Source: Candidatus Hecatellales archaeon B24 (lineage in GTDB: Archaea; Thermoproteota; Bathyarchaeia; Hecatellales; Hecatellaceae). From it: 7,509 nucleotides of DNA. Both the position numbers and the translations under genes were made by a program. Positions 1-5,945 of the stretch are shown piece by piece. Position 1 is the stretch's first letter, and each line of letters starts with the position of its first letter. The DNA is taken from assembly GCA_001593855.1 (NCBI GenBank), contig LUCC01000038.1, positions 1 to 7,509 on the forward strand, in the 5' to 3' direction. A model generated the notes under the pieces. It was not told the DNA's origin. It ran no database searches and saw only the letters and a program-made list of their open reading frames with translations.

Positions 1-711
1 GTGAAGCTTTTAAAGAAAAAGTCGGAGGCTCCAAGGAAAGCTTTAAGGCCTATGAGAGACTTCGGCCAGAAAATCACGGTTTGCCAGGCGCTTTTCCTTT
101 CGAAAAAGCTGGGCTTGACAGTGACGCTTTTAAAGGAGGAACATAACTGCCCGTCTGCCCACGTGCTTTTCGGTTTCACGAAGCCTCCTGAATGGTGGCT
201 TCAGGGGAACATTCCGTTGGGATGGTATACAGACCTTCCTGAAGCCGCAAGAAACATGGAGAGCAAGTCCGCAAGATTCAAAGTAGGCGAATACGTGGGG
301 CTGACGTCGGCTCCCATCGACAAGGCTGATTTTAAGCCAGACCTGGTTCTCGTCTACTGTAATTCGCTTCAGGCCATGCGTCTCATATGTGCATCGAGGT
401 ATAAGGATGGAAGACTCTTGGAGGCGAAGCTTTCAGGCAGAAACGCCTGTGCGGATTCAATTATAAGAACCATGCTTACAGGCGAATGCCAGCTTGTCGT
501 TCCAGGCTTGGGCAGCCGCATCCTAGCCTTCTCAGGAGACAACGAGCTCATATTCACGGTTCCTATGGGCAGGCTGAGGGACGTGCTGATGGGAGTTGAG
601 AAAGCCCTAAGCATGCCTGTGTCTCCAAAGGTATGGCTTGGGCTGCAGAGCATAAGAAAGCTGCCTGAAAGATTTCAGAAGCTAGCGGAAATCATAGGCT
701 TAACCGACTAG
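1..711 (+). CDS. DUF169 family protein, 5' end cut by window edge
   Basis: This is a member of the uncharacterised DUF169 family found in archaea and anaerobic bacteria; its biochemical role is not established. The visible 236 residues carry the family layout: a 'CQA' segment near residue 28, 'NCPSAHVLFGF' at 49-59, a 'VYCNSLQAMRL' strand at 118-128, 'GRNAC' at 146-150, and 'GLGSRILAFSGDNELIFTVP' at 169-188. Cys28, Cys50, Cys120, Cys130, Cys150 and Cys163 are present, and cysteine-rich conservation is typical of the family. Base 1 is a GTG, but the first residues read VKLLKK. DUF169 proteins usually have a 'PVAVKLL'-like strand at this point, so the GTG is probably an internal valine and the real start lies upstream of the window. 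The gene ends in TAG; the 97 bases after it hold no obvious hairpin. Family assignment is fairly firm and function is unknown. Confidence 0.75.
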   Translation: MKLLKKKSEAPRKALRPMRDFGQKITVCQALFLSKKLGLTVTLLKEEHNCPSAHVLFGFTKPPEWWLQGNIPLGWYTDLPEAARNMESKSARFKVGEYVGLTSAPIDKADFKPDLVLVYCNSLQAMRLICASRYKDGRLLEAKLSGRNACADSIIRTMLTGECQLVVPGLGSRILAFSGDNELIFTVPMGRLRDVLMGVEKALSMPVSPKVWLGLQSIRKLPERFQKLAEIIGLTD

Positions 712-808
712 CAGAGGCCTTCTAATCTTCCTTGGATTGCTTGAAAGAAACATTAAGAAGGAGAGAAGCATAGAAAGATAAGAGGAAATTCTAAAAGGGG
801 TGTAAGGT

Positions 809-1084
809 ATGAGTAAGGACACGTTTAAAGTTAAGATTCTCGATTTTAAAACCGTCAAAGAAGATTTCAACGAGTATGAGCTTGAGGACGGCTCGAGGGT
901 TAAGGTTAAGGTTGTTCTTGCAGACGTTAAGATGGCTGTGGACGAGGAGGGAAAGCCGAAGCTTAACCCCGACGGAAACCCTATCTACCATTTCAACTTT
1001 GAAACCAAGGTGAGAATTCTGCCTAAAAACAGGGTTGTCACCATGAGTAAGCCTTCGAAGCCTCCTGAAGGCATCTATGGGTAA
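809..1084 (+). CDS. small hypothetical protein, 91 aa
   Basis: I do not recognise this protein. It has 91 residues, is highly charged (many Lys, Asp and Glu) and contains no cysteine. Its alternating pattern (FKVKILDFKTV, SRVKVKVVLADVKMAV, YHFNFETKVRIL) suggests a small all-beta fold, with an acidic turn 'DEEGKPKLNPDGNP' around residues 45-58 separating two strand pairs. The tail 'SKPSKPPEGIYG' looks disordered. No signal peptide or membrane segment is visible. The ATG is preceded by a purine-rich ribosome binding site, AAGGGGTG at 795-802, so translation is believable. It sits 63 bases upstream of atpD in the same direction and may be cotranscribed, but it is not one of the standard ATP synthase subunits. 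Coding potential rests on the ribosome binding site, the codon usage matching its neighbours and the fit to the available space. Confidence 0.7.
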   Translation: MSKDTFKVKILDFKTVKEDFNEYELEDGSRVKVKVVLADVKMAVDEEGKPKLNPDGNPIYHFNFETKVRILPKNRVVTMSKPSKPPEGIYG

Positions 1085-1147
1085 GCCTTAAATCCGGTTT
1101 GAAGCCTATTTTCTCCTTTGAGCTTTAACCGTTGAGGGGTTGGGTGG

Positions 1148-1834
1148 ATGTCCTCTGAGGTTATTGCAGGCGTCCACGCTACGAGGGCGGAGCTTTTAAG
1201 GCTTAGACGCAGGCTTCAGCTTGCCAGGCGAGGCCACGACCTGCTGGTTGAGAAGAGAGACGCCCTTCTCATGCACTTCTTCGAGGCTGTCAGGGAGCTG
1301 GCTCCTCTCAGGGAGAGGCTTTGGAAGCGTTTAGAGGAAGCCTACATAGAGCTTACCAAGGCTGAGATGGCGGTGGGGCCTGCCAAGCTGAGGGAGGTCT
1401 CCTACACCACGCCTGACAGGTTTAACGTCGTGGAGCAAGCCCGCAGCATCATAGGCGTGCTGGTTCCCATGTTCAAGCTTAAAGCCGAAGAGAAGCCTGA
1501 AACAGGCTGGTATGGTATGGCTGAAACCTCAGCAGCCCTGGACAGAGGAATCCAAGCCATGGAGGAAGCCTTGAAGCTTGTAGTGGAGCTGGCTGAGGCT
1601 GAGGCAGCTGTGAAAAGGCTTGCTGAAGCCGTCATCATGACCAAGCGTAGGGTTAACGCCCTAGAGCACATCATAATTCCAAGGTTTGAGAACACGGTAA
1701 GGTTTATCCAGATGCACCTAGAGGAGAGGGCACGAGAAGACTTCTTCAGGCTGAAACGCATAAAACGCATCCACGAAGCGAAGAAGGCAAGGGAAGAAGA
1801 GAAGATGGAAGCCGTCGTTCCTACCGTCGCTTAG
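1148..1834 (+). CDS. atpD: A-type (archaeal) ATP synthase subunit D
   Basis: Subunit D is the central-stalk shaft of the archaeal A1Ao ATP synthase. It forms a long antiparallel coiled coil inside the A3B3 head and couples rotation of the membrane ring to ATP synthesis or hydrolysis. The 228 residues match the family. The N-terminal helix carries 'HATRAELLRLRRRL' (10-23) and 'LLVEKRDALL' (32-41). The C-terminal helix has the diagnostic run from RRVNALEHIIIPR (167-179) to EDFFRLKRIKR (197-207). The tail after 208 is charged and variable, as usual. The ATG has a good ribosome binding site, GAGGGGT at 1134-1140, seven bases upstream. Its 3' end overlaps the convergent NAC gene by 14 bases. The gene immediately upstream is a small unknown protein rather than the catalytic or regulatory head subunits that normally precede D, so atpD appears detached from the main ATP synthase operon here. 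Confidence 0.95.
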   Translation: MSSEVIAGVHATRAELLRLRRRLQLARRGHDLLVEKRDALLMHFFEAVRELAPLRERLWKRLEEAYIELTKAEMAVGPAKLREVSYTTPDRFNVVEQARSIIGVLVPMFKLKAEEKPETGWYGMAETSAALDRGIQAMEEALKLVVELAEAEAAVKRLAEAVIMTKRRVNALEHIIIPRFENTVRFIQMHLEERAREDFFRLKRIKRIHEAKKAREEEKMEAVVPTVA

Positions 1835-2186
1835 AGGCCAGCAGCAGAATGGCTTGAGCTAGGTCTCCACCTGTCTCCTCAAGAGCCTCCCTAGCCTCCT
1901 CAAGGCTTACCCCAGCCTGCGAGGCTACCAGCGAAACATCCTCCTCAGGGATGGCAGGCTTCTCGGAGGCGGCTTCAACGGTTGGAGCACGCTCCTCGAC
2001 GCTTTCACCTACAACCTGAAATATTTTCTGCCCTTGAAAGTCTAGGAGGGTGACCATCGGGTTTCTAACTACAAGCTCCTTTCCAGGAAGCCTGAAAACA
2101 GCTTCGGAAACCTCGGGTATGGGTTTGGCTGAAACTCCAAGCCTGTCCATCATCCTGCGGAGGTCCCGCGGGCTGAGCCTCTTCAA
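1821..2186 (-). CDS. nac: Nascent polypeptide-associated complex protein (archaeal NAC)
   Basis: Archaeal NAC forms a homodimer that binds ribosomes near the exit tunnel and shields emerging polypeptides. The protein has a basic N-terminus (KRLSPRDLRRMMDRLGV, the ribosome-contact region), a NAC beta-barrel domain with 'VVRNPMVTLLDFQGQKIFQVVGE' at about 39-61, a Pro/Glu-rich linker, and a C-terminal UBA domain at about 80-117 (EEDVSLVASQAGVSLEEARE, then GGDLAQAIL). I place the start at a TTG at 2186, giving 121 residues. The sequence then begins MKRLSPRDLRRMM, like other archaeal NACs, and AGGGTGG lies seven bases upstream. An upstream in-frame GTG at 2243 would add 19 atypical residues and run into the promoter space of the divergent gene. 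The 3' end overlaps atpD tail to tail by 14 bases. Confidence 0.92.
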   Translation of the reverse strand: MKRLSPRDLRRMMDRLGVSAKPIPEVSEAVFRLPGKELVVRNPMVTLLDFQGQKIFQVVGESVEERAPTVEAASEKPAIPEEDVSLVASQAGVSLEEAREALEETGGDLAQAILLLASKRR

Positions 2187-2261
2187 ATCCTTCCACCCTA
2201 ACTCTGAAATAGGTGAAAAACCGAATAAAGCTAACGTTGGCACCTTCCCAGGGGGACAAAA
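2187..2261. promoter_or_regulatory. divergent promoter region between NAC and the PUA gene
   Basis: If NAC starts at TTG 2186, this 75-base spacer serves both genes. On the minus strand CTTTATTC (2230-2223) resembles an archaeal box A and would place NAC transcription initiation near 2202, leaving a short leader with the ribosome binding site. On the plus strand the AT-rich run around 2215-2230 is the only candidate box A, and GGGGG at 2251-2255 is a strong ribosome binding site six bases before the GTG at 2262. Box assignments are by eye and uncertain. Confidence 0.4.
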
Positions 2262-2732
2262 GTGAAGGGGATATTGCTAAAGCTTAGGAGCATAGCTGAC
2301 TACCAGTTTGCTCCTGGAGCTGGGGAAGTCCTCTTCCCAGAGGAGGTTGAAGTCAAATTTTCGAAGCGGACGGGACGGCCGAGGCACATATACTTTAAAA
2401 GTGAACTTCTCGCCTCTTTAAGGCCTAACACTGGAACCTTCACCTTAACTCCTGAAGGCTTCAGAAGGCTGCTTGAAAAGTTTCCTCCGCCAAGGTTCAG
2501 AGTTAAAGTTGGAGGCGAGGCTGAGGAAGCCGTAAGAAGGGGTTTAACGGTTTTCGCGAAGCATGTCCTAGAGGCTGACCCTGACATAAGGCCTGGAGAC
2601 GAGGTTGCTGTGGTAGGCGTAAACGGTGGAATAATAGCTGTTGGGAAAGCCGTTTTAAGCGGTTTTGAAATGGTAGAGTTTAAGGCTGGAGTGGCTGTAA
2701 AAGTTAGGAAAGGGCTTGAACGGAAAGAATAA
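2262..2732 (+). CDS. PUA-domain RNA-binding protein (archaeosine transglycosylase C2-PUA-like)
   Basis: This 156-residue protein resembles the C-terminal tail of archaeosine tRNA-guanine transglycosylase, the small C2 domain followed by a PUA domain that grips the tRNA acceptor end. Residues 9-75 carry C2-type motifs: 'RSIADYQFAPGAGEVLFP', 'SKRTGRPRHIYF', 'LLASLRPNTGTFTLTPEG'. Residues 78-150 form the PUA domain, with 'AVRRGLTVFAKHVLEADPDIRPGDEVAVV' style motifs and 'IIAVGKAVLSGFEMVEFKAGVAVKVRKG' at its end. The catalytic TIM-barrel of the transglycosylase is absent, so the protein should bind RNA but not exchange bases. The start is GTG at 2262, set by GGGGG at 2251-2255. It lies divergent to NAC and upstream of aMBF1. 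It could be an adaptor for another modifying enzyme or a ribosome-related RNA binder; which RNA it binds cannot be told from sequence. Confidence 0.85.
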   Translation: MKGILLKLRSIADYQFAPGAGEVLFPEEVEVKFSKRTGRPRHIYFKSELLASLRPNTGTFTLTPEGFRRLLEKFPPPRFRVKVGGEAEEAVRRGLTVFAKHVLEADPDIRPGDEVAVVGVNGGIIAVGKAVLSGFEMVEFKAGVAVKVRKGLERKE

Positions 2733-2761
2733 ATGAGGGATTAACCCTAAATAGATTAAGT

Positions 2762-2803
2762 CTTTTATGCTGGTTTTTCACGGGATTGGGAGGCAGCTTA
2801 GGG
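2762..2803 (+). promoter_or_regulatory. promoter and ribosome binding site deciding the aMBF1 start
   Basis: CTTTTATG at 2762-2769 is a reasonable archaeal box A, predicting transcription from roughly 2788-2792. GGGAGG at 2788-2793 is the only Shine-Dalgarno-like site and lies ten bases before a TTG at 2804. The in-frame TTG at 2786 lies upstream of that site with no ribosome binding site of its own, so 2804 is the better start. Confidence 0.45.
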
Positions 2804-3334
2804 TTGCGCTGTGAAATCTGCGGAAGCCAGATCTGGGGGAAGCCTAGGAAGGCCTTGGTTGAGGGAGCAACCTTAATCGTGTGCGAAGAGTGCGCGAAAC
2901 ATTCCTCTCAGACCATGCCTCTAACCGGTGCTAGGAGGGGGGGAAGGCCTTCAGTAGGCCTGCCCTTGCCGAGGGAGAGGAGGCCTCAGCCTAAAAGCGT
3001 TAAGCCCTCTAAGGATGTTAGAGGGGAAGACTATATAATTGTCGAAGGCTTCGGAGGGCTTATCAAGAGGTTTAGGGAGCAGAAGGGCTGGACCCAGGAG
3101 GAGCTTGCGTTCAAGATAGGGGAGAAAGCCTCCTTTGTAGGTAAGCTTGAAACGGAGAAGGTTTATCCAAGCTTTGATGTTGCCAGGAAACTTGAACACG
3201 TGTTGGGGGTTAAACTGATAAGCAGGATGGCGGAGGGCTCTCCTAGAGAAGCCTACCTTAAACCTCAGCCTTCAAAAGGCAGGGAGATGCCTACGCTGGG
3301 AGACGTGGCAGTCTTCAAGGACAAGCGCCAGTAA
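2804..3334 (+). CDS. Archaeal multiprotein bridging factor 1 (aMBF1), zinc ribbon plus HTH
   Basis: aMBF1 is the archaeal relative of the eukaryotic coactivator MBF1; archaeal members bind the small ribosomal subunit and are linked to translation as well as transcription. From the TTG at 2804 the protein has 176 residues. An N-terminal zinc ribbon has Cys3-x2-Cys6 (MRCEICG) and Cys27-x2-Cys30 (VCEEC). A basic, proline-rich linker follows (about 35-78). Then comes a Cro/C1-type helix-turn-helix at about 80-140, with 'LIKRFREQKGWTQEELAFKI' and 'VGKLETEKVYPSFDVARKLE'. The C-terminal tail is short and polar, ending 'TLGDVAVFKDKRQ'. The TTG at 2786 would add six residues ahead of the usual 'M-x-CEICG' opening and is less likely. 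The gene sits between the PUA gene and hflX, both on the same strand, which fits a ribosome-associated role. Confidence 0.92.
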   Translation: MRCEICGSQIWGKPRKALVEGATLIVCEECAKHSSQTMPLTGARRGGRPSVGLPLPRERRPQPKSVKPSKDVRGEDYIIVEGFGGLIKRFREQKGWTQEELAFKIGEKASFVGKLETEKVYPSFDVARKLEHVLGVKLISRMAEGSPREAYLKPQPSKGREMPTLGDVAVFKDKRQ

Positions 3335-3399
3335 GCCTTTAAAGCAAGCTTTTTCTTTAACCTAAAGTCTTTAGCCTATTTGAGGTATGCGAGTAAAAC
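3335..3399 (+). terminator. T-rich end of aMBF1 and leader of hflX
   Basis: CTTTTTCTTT at 3349-3358, 15 bases after the aMBF1 stop, is the kind of T-run at which archaeal RNA polymerase terminates. TTTAAA at 3339-3344 and the following TTTAACC could also serve as box A elements for hflX, so termination and promotion cannot be separated by eye. A weak ribosome binding site, GAGG at 3382-3385, lies 14 bases before the TTG of hflX. Confidence 0.35.
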
Positions 3400-4698
3400 T
3401 TGAACGTGAAGTCTTTGAACAGGCTTGGAGGCAGAGTAGTCCTAGTTGAGCGGAGGCTTCACGGGGAGAAAAGCCTGCTCCACGAGCTTGAAAGCCTAGC
3501 CCAAACCATAGGGTACACCGTTGCAGGCAAAATTGAGCAGGTTAGAAGGGCTGACCCCAAGTTTCAGATAGGAGCGGGGAAAGCTGAAGAGCTGGCAAGG
3601 CTTGTGAAGGAGGTTGGAGCTGAAAAAGTAATCTTCGAAAACGATTTGAAACCTGTTCAAGCCTACAATCTGGCTAAGGAAACCGGTGTAGAGGTTCTAG
3701 ATAAATTCCAGCTTATCCTCGAAGTCTTCAGCCAGCATGCTTCAACCAAGGAGGCTAAGCTTCAAATCGAGCTGGCAAGGCTGCGCTACGAGCTTGCCAG
3801 GGCAAAAGAGAAGGTTAGGCTTGCGAAGCTTGGAGAGCAGCCTGGCTTCCACGGCCTGGGGAAATATGAGGCAGACGTTTACTATGAGGCTATCAGGCGC
3901 AGGGTTTCCAAAATACAGGAGGAGCTTGAGAAGGTTAGGCGGAGCAGGAGGCTTAAGAGGCTTAGGAGGCGTTCCATAGGAATTCCAACGGTGTCCTTAA
4001 GCGGGTATACTGCTGCTGGGAAGAGCACTCTTTTCAGTGCTCTTTCAGGGGTTGAAGCGAAGGTTACCGGAAGCCTTTTCACCACGCTTTCCACCAAAAT
4101 AGCCTTAGCAGACTTTTCGGGGAGGAGAAGCCTCCTAGTCGACACTGTAGGCTTCATAGACGGGCTGCCCTTAACCCTCATCGAAGCCTTCAAGTCAACC
4201 CTGGAGGAGACGGTCTTCTCAGACCTTGTAATCCTCGTGGTGGACTGCAGCGAAACGCTTTCCGAGGTTAGAAGGAAGCTTTCCTACAGTTTAAGCACCC
4301 TCCACGAGATAGGCATAGTCTCAACGCCGATAATAACGGCCTTAAACAAGGCAGACCTGATAGGAGAGGACAAAGCGGAAAAAGTTGCTGAGAAGGTTTC
4401 AGACATCGCGCCGAACCCTGTTCCCATAAGCGCCCTTTACAGGATTAACCTTGAAACCTTAAGGAAAACCGTGGCAGACAACCTGAAAGACTACGTGAAA
4501 GCCAGCTTCGAGCTTCCCCTGACAAGCGAAGCCCTATCCCTCATATCCAGCATTAGAAGATTCTCCACGGTTAGAAGCCAAACCTTCCATGAGAAAGCCG
4601 TCCTCCTCGAGGTTGAATCCACAGACTACTTCATGGACAAACTTAAAGGGCGAGTGGAAAAACTTGGAGGACGCATGCTGGAAGCCGTTAAAATCTAA
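3400..4698 (+). CDS. hflX: HflX family ribosome-associated GTPase
   Basis: HflX is a TRAFAC-class GTPase that binds the large ribosomal subunit and, in bacteria, splits stalled ribosomes; archaeal versions bind ribosomal particles as well. The 432 residues show the full architecture. The N-terminal HflX domain includes 'FQIGAGKAEELARLVKE' and 'LDKFQLILEVFSQHASTKEA', then a long coiled-coil hairpin (about 118-190) with the archaeal glycine loop 'GFHGLGKYE'. The G domain has P-loop GYTAAGKST at 202-210, G3 DTVGF at 248-252, G4 NKAD at 316-319 and a likely G5 'ISAL' near 345. A C-terminal alpha/beta extension follows. All nucleotide-binding residues look intact. The TTG start follows an in-frame stop at 3394-3396; a GTG at 3406 or TTG at 3415 would shorten it by only two or five residues. 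The stop codon interlocks with that of the convergent aTrm56 gene. Confidence 0.95.
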   Translation: MNVKSLNRLGGRVVLVERRLHGEKSLLHELESLAQTIGYTVAGKIEQVRRADPKFQIGAGKAEELARLVKEVGAEKVIFENDLKPVQAYNLAKETGVEVLDKFQLILEVFSQHASTKEAKLQIELARLRYELARAKEKVRLAKLGEQPGFHGLGKYEADVYYEAIRRRVSKIQEELEKVRRSRRLKRLRRRSIGIPTVSLSGYTAAGKSTLFSALSGVEAKVTGSLFTTLSTKIALADFSGRRSLLVDTVGFIDGLPLTLIEAFKSTLEETVFSDLVILVVDCSETLSEVRRKLSYSLSTLHEIGIVSTPIITALNKADLIGEDKAEKVAEKVSDIAPNPVPISALYRINLETLRKTVADNLKDYVKASFELPLTSEALSLISSIRRFSTVRSQTFHEKAVLLEVESTDYFMDKLKGRVEKLGGRMLEAVKI

Positions 4699-5240
4699 GC
4701 TTCCAACCTTAAAACTTTTTTACCCCTTTCCTGAGGGATAATTTTAAGTCTTGCCCTTTCAAACTCCTTTTTAAGCCATTCCTCGCCTAGGATGCGGTCT
4801 AGGAATATGGCGAGGCTTGAAACCTCAGAGTGAGGCTGGCTTCCAACCGAAACGTTAAAGTCCGAAACTGTCTCGGCGAAGAATTCACGTGGAACCTTCT
4901 GACTTCCAACCAGCACCATTACGGGCTTGTTAAGCCTTCTTATTTTTCCAGCCAGCTGGCGGGTTAAGGGTTCCCCGTAGGCTGTCAGATGGACTACTAG
5001 GCCGCCTTTGCCACGCCACTCCTCCACGGCCTTCCTCCACGGAACTCCGGCTTCAAGCTTGAAGGAGCCTCCCCAAAGCCTTACAACCTTGCCCACAGAC
5101 TTCTCGACGGACTCGTCTCTTACGTCAGCTAGAATCATGCCTTCAGCTCCAAAAGCCCTAGCGGTTAAAGCCACATGAGTTGTAACCCGTCTATCCCTAG
5201 GCGCCCTATGACCCCACCTGAGCACTACAACCCTAACCAT
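4695..5240 (-). CDS. trm56: tRNA (cytidine(56)-2'-O)-methyltransferase, aTrm56
   Basis: aTrm56 is an archaea-specific SPOUT-superfamily enzyme that uses S-adenosylmethionine to methylate the 2'-OH of C56 in the tRNA T-loop, stabilising the D-loop/T-loop contact. The 181-residue protein opens with 'VVVLRWGHRAPRDRRVTTHVA' (strand plus RNA-binding Arg cluster), continues with 'VVRLWGGSF', 'GGLVVHLTAYG' and the knot motifs 'VLVGSQKVP' (109-117) and 'SVGSQPHSEVSSLAIFLDR' (131-149), where the trefoil knot holds the cofactor. Family length and motifs match well. I choose the ATG at 5240 because GAGGT at 5250-5246 sits five bases before it; an in-frame TTG at 5252 would overlap that site. The 3' end overlaps the hflX stop by four bases, so the two convergent genes leave no terminator between them. 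The gene diverges from tfe, a neighbour with which it is often linked in archaea (from memory). Confidence 0.95.
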   Translation of the reverse strand: MVRVVVLRWGHRAPRDRRVTTHVALTARAFGAEGMILADVRDESVEKSVGKVVRLWGGSFKLEAGVPWRKAVEEWRGKGGLVVHLTAYGEPLTRQLAGKIRRLNKPVMVLVGSQKVPREFFAETVSDFNVSVGSQPHSEVSSLAIFLDRILGEEWLKKEFERARLKIIPQERGKKVLRLEA

Positions 5241-5438
5241 GCCATACCTCAACCCTTTAAGAGCATCAAATAGAAGGTTGAACGTCCCTGTTAAAAAATG
5301 CGGCTTTCACAGAACCTTTAAAAACTTTTTTTATGTGGAGAATGCCTTGTTAAAAATTGATGTGCTTGTACTGGTTTGGAAAACGGGGGAAGGCTGGGGG
5401 AGAGCCTGGAAAAATTAGCTGTGAGGTTCAAAGGTTAG
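5241..5438. promoter_or_regulatory. 198-base divergent spacer between aTrm56 and TFE
   Basis: For aTrm56 (minus strand) the T-run TTTTTTAAC at 5298-5290 is the best box A, giving a leader of about 30 bases that contains the GAGGT site. For TFE (plus strand) there are several AT-rich boxes: TTTAAAAAC at 5317-5325, a T-run to 5333, TTAAAAATT at 5350-5358, and GGAAAAATTAG at 5408-5418. The last lies about 26 bases from the TFE ATG and would give a nearly leaderless transcript, whereas the first would leave a leader of about 95 bases containing the hairpin at 5391-5407. GAGGT at 5423-5427 is a possible but distant ribosome binding site. I see no open reading frame or RNA gene here. Confidence 0.4.
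5391..5407 (+). other. G-rich hairpin upstream of TFE
   Basis: AGGCT (5391-5395) pairs perfectly with AGCCT (5403-5407) around the seven-base loop GGGGGAG. A second G5 run lies just upstream at 5385-5389. The structure ends 31 bases before the TFE start codon, so it would be in the leader RNA if transcription begins at the more upstream box. It is too short to be sure it is more than chance. Confidence 0.3.
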
Positions 5439-5945
5439 ATGAATGTTGAAATATTGAGGCTTGTGGCTTCGAAGATAGGAGGCGAAGTAGCTGTAAAACT
5501 GGTTTCCGAGCTTAACAAGCGTGGAAGAGCCACCGAAGACGACCTAGCGAAAAACACGAAAATAAAGCTTAACGAGCTTCGTAAAACCCTTTTCACCCTT
5601 CAAAAGTTTTCAATTATAACGCCTGAGGTTGTTCAGGATAAAGGTTCAGGCTGGATGATTTTTTACTGGAGGCTTAGAAAGGACCAGCTTGAAAGCATTA
5701 TTCGAACTCAGAAGCGTAAGGTGCTGGGAAAGCTTAAGGAAAGACTTGAATACGAGAGAAACCACGACTTTTATATCTGCGTCGACAAGCGTTGCGGGGG
5801 CAGGTATACCTTCGAGGAGGCAATGGAGCACATGTTCCGGTGTCCCAGTTGTGGAGGCCCCATGGAACATTATGAAAACACCCAGATGATACGCGCGCTG
5901 GAGGATAAAATTGCCAAGCTTCAGGCGGAAATCGAGCGGGAGTGA
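5439..5945 (+). CDS. tfe: Transcription factor E (TFE, archaeal TFIIE-alpha)
   Basis: TFE joins the archaeal preinitiation complex, contacts the RNA polymerase clamp and stalk, and promotes DNA melting. The 168-residue protein has the two expected domains. Residues 1-85 form an extended winged helix ('GGEVAVKLVSELNKRGRATEDDLAK', 'LRKTLFTLQKFSII', and the wing 'GWMIFYWRLRKDQLE'). A charged helix (86-108) leads to a zinc ribbon with Cys114, Cys119, Cys135 and Cys138 around 'RYTFEEAMEHMFRCPSCGG'. A C-terminal coiled helix follows (about 147-168). The first knuckle is spaced C-x4-C (CVDKRC), whereas C-x2-C is usual in the family; all four cysteines are still present. The ATG directly follows an in-frame TAG. 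The last 35 bases overlap the downstream HD gene, whose ribosome binding site lies inside tfe. Confidence 0.95.
   Translation: MNVEILRLVASKIGGEVAVKLVSELNKRGRATEDDLAKNTKIKLNELRKTLFTLQKFSIITPEVVQDKGSGWMIFYWRLRKDQLESIIRTQKRKVLGKLKERLEYERNHDFYICVDKRCGGRYTFEEAMEHMFRCPSCGGPMEHYENTQMIRALEDKIAKLQAEIERE

Noticed and set aside
2050..2265. Plus-strand 71-codon open frame
   Set aside because: It is antisense to the NAC gene and runs into the start of the PUA gene; it has no recognisable protein features.
2736..2748. Short inverted repeat AGGG/CCCT after the PUA gene as a terminator or operator
   Set aside because: A four-base stem with a five-base AT loop is too short to distinguish from chance, and no T-run follows it directly.
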